Shown here in pieces: positions 35,323-44,440 of a stretch of 64,000 bases of DNA. Under the pieces are notes generated by a model. The model searched no databases and was not told where the DNA came from. It was given only the letters and a program-made list of their open reading frames with translations. Numbering within the stretch: position 1 is the first letter of the stretch; each line of letters starts with the position of its first letter. The position numbers and the translations under genes are program-made. This stretch comes from Sphingobium yanoikuyae (GTDB taxonomy: Bacteria; Pseudomonadota; Alphaproteobacteria; Sphingomonadales; Sphingomonadaceae), in assembly GCF_034424525.1 (NCBI RefSeq), contig NZ_CP139979.1, positions 4,549,501-4,613,500 of the forward strand, in the 5' to 3' direction.

Positions 35323-37416
35323 ATGATGAACGATCCTGTCTGGTCCTTTCTTGCCGATCGCGATCTGGAGACCGGTCCCGCGCCCCATCGCCCTGATGCC
35401 TTGCATCACTGGAGCTTCACGCGCGACGCCCAAGACATTGGCTGGGCTATCCTCGATCAGCAGGGAACGGATACCAATCTGCTGTCCCATGCCGTGCTTG
35501 AAGAGCTTGGCCATATACTCGGCATGATCGCCGACCGCGCGCCCAAGGCGCTGGTCATTCGATCAGGCAAGAAACAGGGTTTTCTTGCCGGCGCGGATAT
35601 CAGCGAGTTTCGTGACATGCGCGACGAGGCGATGGTGCGGGACCGGATCGCCGCCGCACATGCGATCGTCGATCGGCTCGAAGCGCTGACCTTTCCGACC
35701 ATTGCGGTCATCCACGGCTATGCCATGGGTGGCGGCCTTGAGGTCGCGCTGGCGTGCCATCAGCGCATCGCCATCGAAGGGACAAGGCTCGGCTTCCCCG
35801 AAATACAGCTTGGCCTGCATCCAGGTCTCGGCGGCACAGCGCGCTTTACCCATTTATGCGATCCGATCGCGGCGATGGAACTGATGCTGACCGGCAAGTC
35901 GATCGATACCAAGCGCGCGAAAGACATGGGGCTGGTCGATGCGGTCGTCCCTGAACGCCACGTCCACGCTGCCGTCATGGCCGCAGTTGCAGGAGAGATG
36001 GACCAGGGTCGGCAGGCATTGCTGGATCGATTGAAAGACGCCGCGCCAGTCCGCCATCTGGCGGCGCGGCAGATGCGCAGCCAGGCTGAGGCCAAGGCAC
36101 CCTTGGCCCATTATCCCGCGCCCCATGCGCTCATCGACCTGTGGGAAACTCATGGTGGCGACCGGGAGGCGATGAAACAGGCGGAGGTCGCTTTCTTCGC
36201 GCATCTCATGATGAGCGATAGCGCGCAAAATCTCATACGCGCCTTCTTCCTGCGCCAGAAGCTCAAGGGACTGGCTGGGCCGGAAACGAAGACGATCGCC
36301 CATGTCCATGTCATCGGCGCGGGCGCGATGGGCGGCGACATCGCGGCCTGGTGCGCCTGGCGCGGCCTTCGCACCAGCATTTCCGATGTGAAGCCCGAGC
36401 CGATTGGCGCTGCTCTTGGCCGAGCCGCGAAACTGTACGAAAAGCTCGCCCATGGAGATCGGCTCAAGGTTCGCGATGCGCTGGATCGGTTGATCCCCGA
36501 CCCGGATGGTGCGGGCATCGCCAAGGCCGACATTCTGATCGAGGCAGCCCCGGAAAAGGTTGATCTCAAGCGGACCCTCTATGCGAGCGCCGAGCCACGT
36601 ATGAAGGACGGCGCAATCCTGGCGACCAACACCTCTTCCATTCCGCTTGAGCAATTGCGCGAGGGGTTACGCCATCCCGAGCGGCTGATCGGCATCCATT
36701 TCTTCAATCCTGTGTCGCGGCTCGATCTGGTCGAGGTCATCAGCCATGACGGGGTCGATCCGCAGGTCGAGGCAGGTGCAAGAGCCTTTATCGGCATCAT
36801 CGGCAAGCTGCCGGCCCCGGCCCGTAGCGCCCCCGGCTTCATCGTCAACCGGATCCTTACCCCCTATCTGGTCGAGGCGATGACGATGATGGACGAGGGC
36901 ATCGCGCCCGAGACGATCGACAGGGCGGCAATGGATTTCGGCATGCCCATGGGCCCGCTGGAACTTGCAGATCAGGTCGGCCTCGATATCGGCCTTGCAG
37001 TTGCCGCCATGCTCAAGCGAGAACTGGACTGGCCCATGCCTGCCACGCCGCAATGGTTGGCAGACAAGGTCTCGGCGGGTCAGTTGGGCCGGAAAGCCGG
37101 GAAAGGCATATATGCCTGGAAGGACGGCCATGCGGTCAAGAACAGCGCCCCGCAGCCCCCGCCGGAGATGGCGGACCGCCTCATCATGCCGATGCTCAAC
37201 ATGGCGGCCGCGACCCTGCGCGAGCAGGTGACCGACGATCCAGATATCATCGACGCTGCCATGATCTTCGGCACCGGATTTGCGCCCTTCCGCGGCGGAC
37301 CGCTCCATTATGCCCACGCACGCGGGATTGGCGAAGTCAAAGCCGTGCTGGAAGGGCTGCGCGAAGCCCATGGCGAGCGGTTCCGGCCCGATCCGGGCTG
37401 GGACATGCTGCAATGA
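35323..37416 (+). CDS. fadJ: fatty-acid oxidation complex alpha subunit (enoyl-CoA hydratase/3-hydroxyacyl-CoA dehydrogenase)
   Basis: 697 residues from the first of two ATGs directly after AGGAGG. The N-terminal crotonase domain has the oxyanion-hole FLAGADISEF and GYAMGGGLEVALACH and the FPEIQLGLHPGLGGTARF segment. From about residue 325 an NAD-binding 3-hydroxyacyl-CoA dehydrogenase domain begins (VHVIGAGAMGGDIAAW), with TNTSSIPLEQL and GIHFFNPVSRLDLVEVI. Two C-terminal helical domains follow. It hydrates and oxidises enoyl-CoA. It is coupled to the next gene by ATGA. Confidence 0.93.
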   Translation: MMNDPVWSFLADRDLETGPAPHRPDALHHWSFTRDAQDIGWAILDQQGTDTNLLSHAVLEELGHILGMIADRAPKALVIRSGKKQGFLAGADISEFRDMRDEAMVRDRIAAAHAIVDRLEALTFPTIAVIHGYAMGGGLEVALACHQRIAIEGTRLGFPEIQLGLHPGLGGTARFTHLCDPIAAMELMLTGKSIDTKRAKDMGLVDAVVPERHVHAAVMAAVAGEMDQGRQALLDRLKDAAPVRHLAARQMRSQAEAKAPLAHYPAPHALIDLWETHGGDREAMKQAEVAFFAHLMMSDSAQNLIRAFFLRQKLKGLAGPETKTIAHVHVIGAGAMGGDIAAWCAWRGLRTSISDVKPEPIGAALGRAAKLYEKLAHGDRLKVRDALDRLIPDPDGAGIAKADILIEAAPEKVDLKRTLYASAEPRMKDGAILATNTSSIPLEQLREGLRHPERLIGIHFFNPVSRLDLVEVISHDGVDPQVEAGARAFIGIIGKLPAPARSAPGFIVNRILTPYLVEAMTMMDEGIAPETIDRAAMDFGMPMGPLELADQVGLDIGLAVAAMLKRELDWPMPATPQWLADKVSAGQLGRKAGKGIYAWKDGHAVKNSAPQPPPEMADRLIMPMLNMAAATLREQVTDDPDIIDAAMIFGTGFAPFRGGPLHYAHARGIGEVKAVLEGLREAHGERFRPDPGWDMLQ

Positions 37417-39257
37417 GGACCGGCGGGACCGGTCTTCTCGAACTTCGCTCGGCAGAGGAGGTCGCCGACCGCATCATCGCTCGCACTGACGGGCATATCG
37501 TCCTTGGCCTGCCATTGGGCCTGGGCAAGGCGCCTCATATCGTCAATGCCCTCTTCGCCCGTGCCAGCGCTGATCGCGCCATCAGGCTGCGTATCTTCAC
37601 GGCGCTCACCCTCGAGCAGCCCTCGCTTGGCACGGACCTCGAGCGTCGTTTCCTCGAGCCCGTGTTCGAGCGGACAATGGGCGGATATCCGCGCTTTGCT
37701 TATGCGCAGGCGCAGCGTGCGGGCGAGATGCCGGCGAATATCGAGGTGAATGAATTTTTCTTCCAGGCCGGCAGCCGGCTCGGCAATGGAGATGCACAGC
37801 GCCACTATATTGCAGCCAACTATACCCATGCGATGCGCTATCTGATCGACCAGGGCGTCAATGTCGTTGCGCAGATCGTGGCGCGACGGGGAAACAGCTA
37901 TAGCCTGAGCTGCAATAGCGACATGACCCTCGACCTGCTTGCCGAGCGCGATCGGGGCCGGGCCGATTTTGCCCTGATCGGTCAGGTCAATGACGAATTG
38001 CCCTTCATGCGCGGTCCGGCCGAAATCCCGTCCGATCGATTCGCAATCATTCTCGACAGCGCGCAGACACGCTTTCCCCTCTTCGGGCCGCCACGCCAAC
38101 CCGTAAGCCCTGCCCAGCACGCCATCGGCGCCCATGTGGCCGCGCTGATAGCCGATGGTGGCTCGCTTCAGATCGGCATCGGCGCGATCGGCGACGCGAT
38201 CGCCCACAGCCTGGTCCTCCGGCAGGAACGGCCCGATTCCTATCGCGCAACGCTCGACCGGCTGGGCGCTCCCAAGCCATGGGAAATGGGCCCGTTTGAG
38301 GAAGGCCTATATGCGCCGACCGAGATGCTGGTCGACTGTTTCCTCGATCTCATAAGGGCCGGCATCGTCAAGCGTGAAGTCGATGGCGCGATCGTACATG
38401 GCGGCTTTTTCGTTGGCCCGCGCAGCTTCTATGCCGCGTTGCGGGACATGGATGAGGATCTGCGCGATCGCATCCATATGCGCGAGATCAGCTATATCAA
38501 TGCGCTGTTCGGCAACGAAGCGGCCAAGCGAAAGGCCCGGCAAAAGGCCCGCTTCGTCAACAGCGCCATGATGATCACGCTGCTGGGCGCCACGATCTCG
38601 GACGGGCTTGAAGATGGCCAGGTCGTCAGCGGCGTAGGCGGCCAGTATAATTTCGTCGCGCAGGCACTCGAACTCGACGGCGCGCGTTCGATCATCACCC
38701 TGCCTGCCACCCGGCGTCACAAGGGCGAGACCCAGTCCAATATCGTCTGGAGCTATGGCCATGAAACCATCCCGCGCCATTTGCGCGATATGGTCGTGAC
38801 CGAATATGGCGTGGCGGACCTGCGCGGCCAAAGCGATGAGCAGGTCATCCAGCGCCTGATCGCCATCGCCGACAGCCGCTTTCAAGGCGAACTTGTGGAA
38901 AAGGCCCGGTCCGCGGGCAAGATAGCGCCCGACTGGGACATTCCCGAAGCGTACAGGGATAATCTCCCCGAGCGGATCAGCGCGGCCATGCCCAAGGAGA
39001 CATTTCCGTCCTTCCCGTTCGGCACGGACTTTACGCAGATCGAGCAGCGGCTCCTGCCGGTGATGCAATATCTGGCAGACCATGCGACTAGGCCCGCCCA
39101 ACTGGCCGCCCTGATTGCCCGCGGCCTGCGCGGTGGTCAGCCCGACGAAGCGGAATCGGCCGCGCTCGAGCGCATGGGGCTGGATGCGCCCCATGGCGTC
39201 AGGGAGCATAGCTATCGCGCGCTCATCCTGGGAGCCTTGCGCAGTGCCGGACAGTAA
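37413..39257 (+). CDS. acetyl-CoA hydrolase/CoA-transferase family protein
   Basis: 614 residues from the ATG overlapping the FadJ stop; the open frame is longer upstream but lies over that gene. The family's C-terminal domain is clear (VSGVGGQYNFVAQALELDGARSIITLPATRRHKG...SNIVWSYG, then VVTEYGVADLRGQSDEQVIQRLIAIAD). It contains the GGQ loop near the CoA-thioester Glu region. The protein is about 100 residues longer than typical 4-hydroxybutyrate or acetyl-CoA transferases. It could release CoA from acetyl-CoA or swap it to another acid, balancing the CoA pool during beta-oxidation. Confidence 0.83.
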   Translation: MRTGGTGLLELRSAEEVADRIIARTDGHIVLGLPLGLGKAPHIVNALFARASADRAIRLRIFTALTLEQPSLGTDLERRFLEPVFERTMGGYPRFAYAQAQRAGEMPANIEVNEFFFQAGSRLGNGDAQRHYIAANYTHAMRYLIDQGVNVVAQIVARRGNSYSLSCNSDMTLDLLAERDRGRADFALIGQVNDELPFMRGPAEIPSDRFAIILDSAQTRFPLFGPPRQPVSPAQHAIGAHVAALIADGGSLQIGIGAIGDAIAHSLVLRQERPDSYRATLDRLGAPKPWEMGPFEEGLYAPTEMLVDCFLDLIRAGIVKREVDGAIVHGGFFVGPRSFYAALRDMDEDLRDRIHMREISYINALFGNEAAKRKARQKARFVNSAMMITLLGATISDGLEDGQVVSGVGGQYNFVAQALELDGARSIITLPATRRHKGETQSNIVWSYGHETIPRHLRDMVVTEYGVADLRGQSDEQVIQRLIAIADSRFQGELVEKARSAGKIAPDWDIPEAYRDNLPERISAAMPKETFPSFPFGTDFTQIEQRLLPVMQYLADHATRPAQLAALIARGLRGGQPDEAESAALERMGLDAPHGVREHSYRALILGALRSAGQ

Positions 39258-39315
39258 GGACAGGAAAGAGGCGACCGGGCCAGGCGTCGTTTCGACAGAC
39301 AGGGGAATGGAGCAG

Positions 39316-40155
39316 ATGAAGGACGGCAAGGATAGCCCGCACCCCGATCTTGACGCAGAAGAGGCCGCCCATGTCGAGGAGCGCAGCACGGGTTCGGCAA
39401 AGGTCGTCCATGAGGTCGTGCGGCTCCAGGGCGAGGAGGAGCTGGATCGCCCGATCCTTGCGCTCATGCTTTCCGGCCTGGCCGCCGGCCTCGCGATCAC
39501 CCTGTCGCTCATGTCCGAACTGTTCCTGCGGGCAAGGCTGCCCGACACAGAATGGGCGCCCCTCATCTACCTGCTGGGCTATCCGGTCGGATATCTGATC
39601 GTGATTATGGGACGGCTTCAGCTCTTTACCGAAAGCACGGTCACTGCGGTTCTGCCCGTCGCGACCCGTCCGAGCCTTAGCAATCTGGGCAGGCTCGCGC
39701 GCCTGTGGGCCTGCGTGCTGGCTGGGAATCTTGTCGGCGTGACGCTCGTAAGCGCGCTGATGGCCGGTGAGATCATCATCACGCATGAACAGCGCATCGT
39801 GGCGCTCGATATTCTCGCCAAGCTCGAATGGCAGGACTGGTCGAAAACCCTGATGCTGGGCATTCCGGCTGGCTTCATCATGGCCGCGATTGCGTGGGCC
39901 TTGCCCAATGCCAAGGGCAGCGAATTCTGGGTAATCTTCCTCCTGACCTATGTCATCGGTCTTGGCGGCTTTTCGCATGTCGTCACCGGTTCTTCCCAGA
40001 TCAGCTTCCTCTGGTTGAGCGGCGAGGTCAGTTTCCAGCAGGCCTGGTTCGGCTTCTCTCTGCCTGCACTCATTGGCAACATCATCGGTGGTAGCGGCCT
40101 GTTCGCGGTCCTGGCCCATGGGCAGATGCGAAGCGACCTTACCGAAGGGGGATAG
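39316..40155 (+). CDS. formate/nitrite transporter family protein (YfdC-like)
   Basis: 279 residues from an ATG about 10 bases after AGGGG; an ATG 9 bases earlier is too close to that box. A charged N-terminal tail with repeated Glu precedes six membrane helices. FNT-family features are ILALMLSGLAAGLAITLSLMSE, GRLQLFTESTVTAVLPV and GGFSHVVTGSSQISFLWL. Members conduct small monovalent anions as pentamers. It lies 58 bases after the CoA hydrolase gene, so it may export short-chain acid released by that enzyme, an inference from context. Confidence 0.85.
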   Translation: MKDGKDSPHPDLDAEEAAHVEERSTGSAKVVHEVVRLQGEEELDRPILALMLSGLAAGLAITLSLMSELFLRARLPDTEWAPLIYLLGYPVGYLIVIMGRLQLFTESTVTAVLPVATRPSLSNLGRLARLWACVLAGNLVGVTLVSALMAGEIIITHEQRIVALDILAKLEWQDWSKTLMLGIPAGFIMAAIAWALPNAKGSEFWVIFLLTYVIGLGGFSHVVTGSSQISFLWLSGEVSFQQAWFGFSLPALIGNIIGGSGLFAVLAHGQMRSDLTEGG

Positions 40156-40164
40156 CGTTCGGTT

Positions 40165-40878
40165 TCAACCGTCGCCGGCAGGCAGAACTGCGCGAAGAGA
40201 CTTCTCGATTTCCCCGCCGCAATAGGCCTCGCCATAGCGCTTCACGCTTCTTGCCTCGAGCCTCGCCAGGGCAGGATGAGCGCGCAGACGCTGGACCAGA
40301 CCCATCGTTGCCGGCGCATGTTGGGCGAGCATGGCAGCGATCGCGCCGAAGCGGCTGGCCATGGTGCCCCATAATGTCACGGTCACGATATCGGCCAGAT
40401 CCGGTTTTGCGGTGCCGAGCATGAACCCCTTTCCAGCTTCAAGGCCGTTGCTTGTGCCGACAGCCTCCCAGATGCGCATCCATTTCACCAGCCGAGGAAT
40501 AAAGCTGGCCCATCGATCCTCCGTCCACATCTGCCGGCCGCCATCCAGCGTAAGTTCGTCAATGATATCATTCGCGTCGTTGACGAGCTTGACCGTCAAG
40601 GCGCGGTCGCGGGCACCGCCATGCACAAGGGCAAGACGTTCTGCCAGATAGACCATGATTGCTGGCATCTGCGACAGGGCAAATCCGGTGTCATTATCAA
40701 TCAGGAGGGGTGGTCCCATGAAGGGCACCGGCTGATCCTCCGAAGCCATTTTCATCAGCGCGGCGATCTCACCTTCATCATGTTCGTTCCAGCTCTTGCC
40801 CGCAAAGGCAAGCGCGGCCCGGATGAACTGTCCGCGGAATGGCAATGGCCAATAATAGAGCTCGAAATCCCTCTCCAC
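40165..40878 (-). CDS. glutathione S-transferase-like protein
   Basis: About 237 residues. I prefer the GTG at 40878 because AAAGGAGG lies 7 bases upstream, whereas the ATG two codons earlier abuts that box. A thioredoxin-like N-terminal domain (FELYYWPLPFRGQFIRAALAFAG; PPLLIDNDTGFALSQMPAIMVYLAER, with the cis-Pro and Ser-Gln-like glutathione contacts) precedes an all-helical domain (DLADIVTVTLWGTM). It probably conjugates or reduces electrophiles. It is convergent with the FNT transporter gene, 9 bases apart. Confidence 0.8.
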   Translation of the reverse strand: MERDFELYYWPLPFRGQFIRAALAFAGKSWNEHDEGEIAALMKMASEDQPVPFMGPPLLIDNDTGFALSQMPAIMVYLAERLALVHGGARDRALTVKLVNDANDIIDELTLDGGRQMWTEDRWASFIPRLVKWMRIWEAVGTSNGLEAGKGFMLGTAKPDLADIVTVTLWGTMASRFGAIAAMLAQHAPATMGLVQRLRAHPALARLEARSVKRYGEAYCGGEIEKSLRAVLPAGDG

Positions 40879-40981
40879 CCTCATCCCTCCTTTACATCCG
40901 TGCCTGTGCCAGAAGGCTTTCCTGGGCATATTGGTTGCCATGAAAATCTTGCTGGCAACCTCCGGGCTGGAATGGTGCACA

Positions 40982-41006
40982 GGAACACAGTGGCGGAGTT
41001 CGCGTT
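40982..41006 (+). promoter_or_regulatory. exact EcfG-type promoter motif
   Basis: GGAAC (40982-40986), 16 bases, CGTT (41003-41006): an exact match to GGAAC-N16-CGTT. It faces right in the 557-base spacer between the GST and diguanylate cyclase genes. It lies about 145 bases before a short reading frame at 41150, which it may transcribe. A small RNA is the alternative product. Confidence 0.6.
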
Positions 41007-41149
41007 CTCCAATATGAGCTATCAGCAGTTTCCAGCAGCAGTTTCGGGGGCCAGCCAGGCGATGAGACCGAAGCTTCGATGGGGGGCATAGCCTCAAAGA
41101 AGGTCTTCTCCGCCAATGATAGTGCAATTGCGCAGGGAGCTTGGGACGC

Positions 41150-41359
41150 ATGTCGAATGAAATAGGTTCGGTTCGGCAATGGGATGAGGGGGACCTGATG
41201 GAAGCCTTTCTTCTCATCCAAAGCGAGCGCCATACCAGTGACGACCAGATAATTTTTGCAGAAATGCGGCGCCGTGCCGGTGGCGGCGCACGTGAGCAGC
41301 ACGATGCTTCTAACCGGCCTCGACTGTGGAACTTCGAGCCGGACCGGCCTCTGCTCTGA
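41150..41359 (+). CDS. hypothetical 69-residue protein downstream of an EcfG-type promoter
   Basis: Starts with ATG, with GGGAGC 9 bases upstream. The product begins MSNEIGSVRQWDEGDLMEAF. It is hydrophilic, acidic in the first half and Arg-rich in the second, with no recognised domain, signal or membrane helix. It is the only reasonable frame downstream of the exact promoter motif at 40982. Its end lies 76 bases from the convergent diguanylate cyclase stop. The rest of the spacer (40885-41149) holds no convincing gene. Confidence 0.4.
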   Translation: MSNEIGSVRQWDEGDLMEAFLLIQSERHTSDDQIIFAEMRRRAGGGAREQHDASNRPRLWNFEPDRPLL

Positions 41360-41435
41360 GATATGGTCGCCAGCCCGGCGCGCGCCAAAGGCGAGGCGTT
41401 GCCGGGCCGGGACACCTCAACCCGCTGCAACCCCG

Positions 41436-43196
41436 TCAGGCGAAAAGCGGTCTGTCATTTCGGCGAGCGCCCGCCCACTCATCCAGGCGGATTGCGATCT
41501 GATCGCGCCCCCCACGCTTTGCGTCGTAAAGCGCTTCATCTGCCAGCCGGTAGAGCGTGCCAAAGTCAACGCGGGATGCCGAGGCCGTCACACCGATACT
41601 CACCGTCACCATGCGATTGCCGATGATGTCGCCATGGCTCAGATCGGCCAAGGTTCCGCGCAGGGTTTGTGCAAATTGCTCGATGTTCCCAACTTCAGCT
41701 CCTGTGACCATCATCGCAAACTCCTCCCCGCCCAGACGACATACGGCACAGGAGGAATTCTCATGCTGTGCGATGCAGCGGCCAATTGCTGCCAGAACGT
41801 GATCGCCAGCCTCATGACCATAGACATCGTTGATCGACTTGAACCAATCGACGTCGATCAGGAGCAGGGCAACCAGCCCGCCTGATACAGGCAAGCCTTC
41901 GAGCATCCTGCAGGTTCTTTCCATGAAACCCCGTCGGTTTGGCAACCCTGTCAGAACGTCACGGCGGGCAAGCTCATGGGCCTTAGCCTCTGCGAGACGG
42001 GCGACGTCTCGTTCCGTCCGCAACCGGGCATGAGCACGCGAAGCGGCAGCGGAGAGCCACAATGTTTGCCAGGCCGCTGCGAACAGGACCAGAATTTGCG
42101 ATCCACCGCCCCAGAACATCGCGTCCGCATCGAAGAAGCTGGTCGAAGCAAGGACGATCATTGGCAGTGCCCAGGCCCCACCCAGGCGCCGCGCCGCGCT
42201 GCTTCCCCGTCGCCATGCCTGGCCGATACAGGATGCGACCGCCGCCAGATTGGCCAGGACCAGCAACCCCAGCAGATTGCCGAGCATGTCGAACGGCCCC
42301 GAACGCATCAGCGAAAGCGGGATGCCCAATGCGCACACGCTTGCGGTGAGGCCCAGGGCGGTGCGCCTCAACCCCGCATCGAGATGCTGTTTTTCAAGAG
42401 CAGTGACGGCGCTCAAAGTGGCGAGCGTGATGGCGAGACAGGAGAGACCAGTGCAGATTTGGGCCGATACCGCGCCCGCCATCGAGGGAAAGAAGAACAG
42501 ATGAAGTTGCGACCAGCACGCCCCCCATATGACCATGCAGCATGCCCATGCGGCCTGCCAGCCGGCATGTTGCTGACGGACGGCAAGAGCCAGTGAGGCG
42601 TTATAAATCGCGCCCACAATCAGCAGAACGAGCGCAGCACCGGTCAAGGTAGCCAGGCCAGTTGTCTGGGTGGCTTCTTCACCACGCTCGACAAGCCTCA
42701 TCCGAAGGAGATGCGCGCTCGCCACTCTGTCAAATCTCAAGGTGAAGGCCACGACAGGAACGTCGCGATAGGGCGCGCGGAACGCGAGTTGGCCGCCAGC
42801 TCTCCAATAGGTCCCGAAATTGCCGCTCCGGACATGTTGCTGCTCGACGGCACCGTCACGATAGATGAAGCGCACGACCAGCCGATCAAATCGAGAGCTG
42901 TGGATGATCAGCGACAGATCCTCATGATCGCGCGAGCCCTGGGGCAAGGCGGCATGGAGCCACAATGTGCCCTTCTGATAGCCATCAGGATCACCATTGC
43001 AGACAAAATGGGAGGGGCGCGTGTCGTCAGGGGCGATCGATCGGCTCACTGCATGACATAGAGGATCGCCAATGCGTAGCAATTCAGCGCGCGCAGGCTG
43101 AGCCCCGCCCAGGATCAACAGTGCGATCGAGAACATGGCGCAGCTAATCGCAAGCCTATGTCGGGATAGTCCCCTGGTCAGGATCCGCGCATTCAT
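41436..43196 (-). CDS. membrane diguanylate cyclase with extracytoplasmic DISMED2-type sensor
   Basis: 586 residues. A signal peptide (ILGGAQPARAE) leads to a beta-rich periplasmic domain of about 150 residues, then seven membrane helices (from about residue 185 to 390). That is the 7TMR-DISM layout. A coiled linker joins a GGDEF domain with DVLTGLPNRRGF, LLIDVDWFKSINDVYGHEAGD and the active-site variant GGEEF. It should make cyclic di-GMP. The RxxD inhibitory site that normally lies five residues before GGEEF is absent (NSSC instead), so product feedback may be missing. No EAL domain is present. Confidence 0.92.
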   Translation of the reverse strand: MNARILTRGLSRHRLAISCAMFSIALLILGGAQPARAELLRIGDPLCHAVSRSIAPDDTRPSHFVCNGDPDGYQKGTLWLHAALPQGSRDHEDLSLIIHSSRFDRLVVRFIYRDGAVEQQHVRSGNFGTYWRAGGQLAFRAPYRDVPVVAFTLRFDRVASAHLLRMRLVERGEEATQTTGLATLTGAALVLLIVGAIYNASLALAVRQQHAGWQAAWACCMVIWGACWSQLHLFFFPSMAGAVSAQICTGLSCLAITLATLSAVTALEKQHLDAGLRRTALGLTASVCALGIPLSLMRSGPFDMLGNLLGLLVLANLAAVASCIGQAWRRGSSAARRLGGAWALPMIVLASTSFFDADAMFWGGGSQILVLFAAAWQTLWLSAAASRAHARLRTERDVARLAEAKAHELARRDVLTGLPNRRGFMERTCRMLEGLPVSGGLVALLLIDVDWFKSINDVYGHEAGDHVLAAIGRCIAQHENSSCAVCRLGGEEFAMMVTGAEVGNIEQFAQTLRGTLADLSHGDIIGNRMVTVSIGVTASASRVDFGTLYRLADEALYDAKRGGRDQIAIRLDEWAGARRNDRPLFA

Positions 43197-43601
43197 CGCG
43201 GCCCCTCTAGCATGAAAATGCGTGAATATACTGGGCGCATGGCCACTGGCTCACTTGCGGGCAGCGATCCGCCCGGCTCGCGTCAACGCTCACCATGGAC
43301 TGACGGAGGCGGAAAAACATCTCACAATCACAAAACAAGAAATTTAATCCAAGTTAAAAAGAAAGGCCATCATGTTGCGGCGGACGGCTTCATGAAAATC
43401 CCGCCGCTAAATCCATGACGATATCGAAATAAATATTTCGAATGCTGCTCCATCCATGTCTTCTGCCTCAATAGACATTGGCGAACGCGCCCTGATAGTG
43501 TCAAAATTGCAACATAAGCATTATTGTTTTCGCACGCGGCAACCCCGGTGCATGCCCTTTAGTTTGAGCCTCGTGGAAATAATCAAACAGGGACGTACAT
43601 C
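43197..43601. other. 405-base AT-richer intergenic region between divergent genes
   Basis: It lies between the diguanylate cyclase and the outer-membrane protein gene and must hold both promoters. A run around 43321-43370 is rich in A, and a palindrome lies at 43425-43440. No GGAAC motif and no convincing open frame are present; short frames here lack start signals. Confidence 0.6.
43425..43440. repeat. short palindrome in divergent promoter region
   Basis: CGAAATA (43425-43431) and TATTTCG (43434-43440) form a perfect 7-bp inverted repeat with a 2-base centre, extendable by one outer T/A pair. Its position about 160 bases before the outer-membrane protein start suits a regulator binding site. 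No known operator is matched. Confidence 0.4.
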
Positions 43602-44156
43602 ATGAAGAAGATCATTCTCCCATTGCTGGGCTGCCTGGCACTGCCGACTGCTGCCATGGCTCAGGACGACACCGCACCCGATGGCAGCAAAGCCTTCGGT
43701 ATTGAACCCTATGTCGGCATTCTCGGCGGTTATCACACTTTCGACCGCGGGACCGAGTTCGGCAGCGTTCCGGGCGAGACGATCATGAACGGCGCCCTGA
43801 TCAGCGGCATCGCGGGCGTGAATGTGCCACTCGGGCCGGTGTTCGTCGGGGTGGAAGGGAACGCCTCGAAGGGCTTTAGCGACATCGACTGGGAATATGG
43901 CGTGAAGGGCCGTGTAGGCGCCCGCGCAGGCGAGAGCGGTTTGATCTACGCCTCGGCCGGCTATCAGTGGGTCAATGGCAAAGGCGGCTGGCCCGACGAG
44001 AAGGACTGGATGTACGGTGCGGGTGTCGAAGTGGGGCCAAAGGAGATCGGCCTCGGCGGGGTCACTGGCAGCAGCGGCGTGCGCCTGCGCGTGCAGGTCG
44101 ACACCTATGATTGGGACAGTTTCCGTCCCATGGCTGGCGTCATTTTCCACTTCTGA
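43602..44156 (+). CDS. small outer-membrane beta-barrel protein
   Basis: 184 residues. A signal peptide ends at AAMAQ (about residue 21). The mature chain has alternating strands (IEPYVGILGGYHTF, GALISGIAGVNVPLGPVFVGVEGNAS, YGVKGRVGARAGESGLIYASAGYQWV) and finishes with Phe (MAGVIFHF), the expected C-terminal signal for outer-membrane insertion. The size fits an eight-stranded opacity/OmpW-like barrel. No ligand is suggested. It is transcribed alone from an AT-rich promoter region. Confidence 0.82.
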   Translation: MKKIILPLLGCLALPTAAMAQDDTAPDGSKAFGIEPYVGILGGYHTFDRGTEFGSVPGETIMNGALISGIAGVNVPLGPVFVGVEGNASKGFSDIDWEYGVKGRVGARAGESGLIYASAGYQWVNGKGGWPDEKDWMYGAGVEVGPKEIGLGGVTGSSGVRLRVQVDTYDWDSFRPMAGVIFHF

Positions 44157-44370
44157 AAATTACCACACAGTTCCATGGGAAGGAATAAGACATGGCCTTC
44201 CCCCGGGACGCACAGGCTGATCGCGCAGCCGCTTCTGGGCCGCATGCGCCTTGAGTGGAAGATGGGCGCTGCCATGGGGTAGAGCGGGCAACTACAGCGG
44301 GCCCGTTCACCCATTCAGCCAGAATGTGCCGGGCTCATTCACATGATCTGGAGATTTTCTTCCCGCACCA

Positions 44371-44395
44371 TGAACCCGTTGAATATCAAGGCGTT
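44371..44395 (+). promoter_or_regulatory. EcfG-type promoter candidate for the gene at 44441
   Basis: TGAAC (44371-44375), 16 bases, CGTT (44392-44395): one mismatch from the consensus, at the first base of the -35 box. It lies 45 bases before the ATG of the hypothetical gene, a normal promoter distance. Confidence 0.5.
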
Positions 44396-44440
44396 TTGAG
44401 TGGGCTACTGCGCTCTTTGCAGGATTTTGGAGGCTCGTGC

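Noticed and set aside
40892..41302. 136-residue minus-strand frame between GST and diguanylate cyclase genes
   Set aside because: It has no start signal, is rich in Cys and Pro with no family, and lies opposite an exact promoter motif.
43602..44156. Acid-shock or lipid A palmitoyltransferase role for the small barrel protein
   Set aside because: Only barrel topology is visible; no catalytic residues could be identified.
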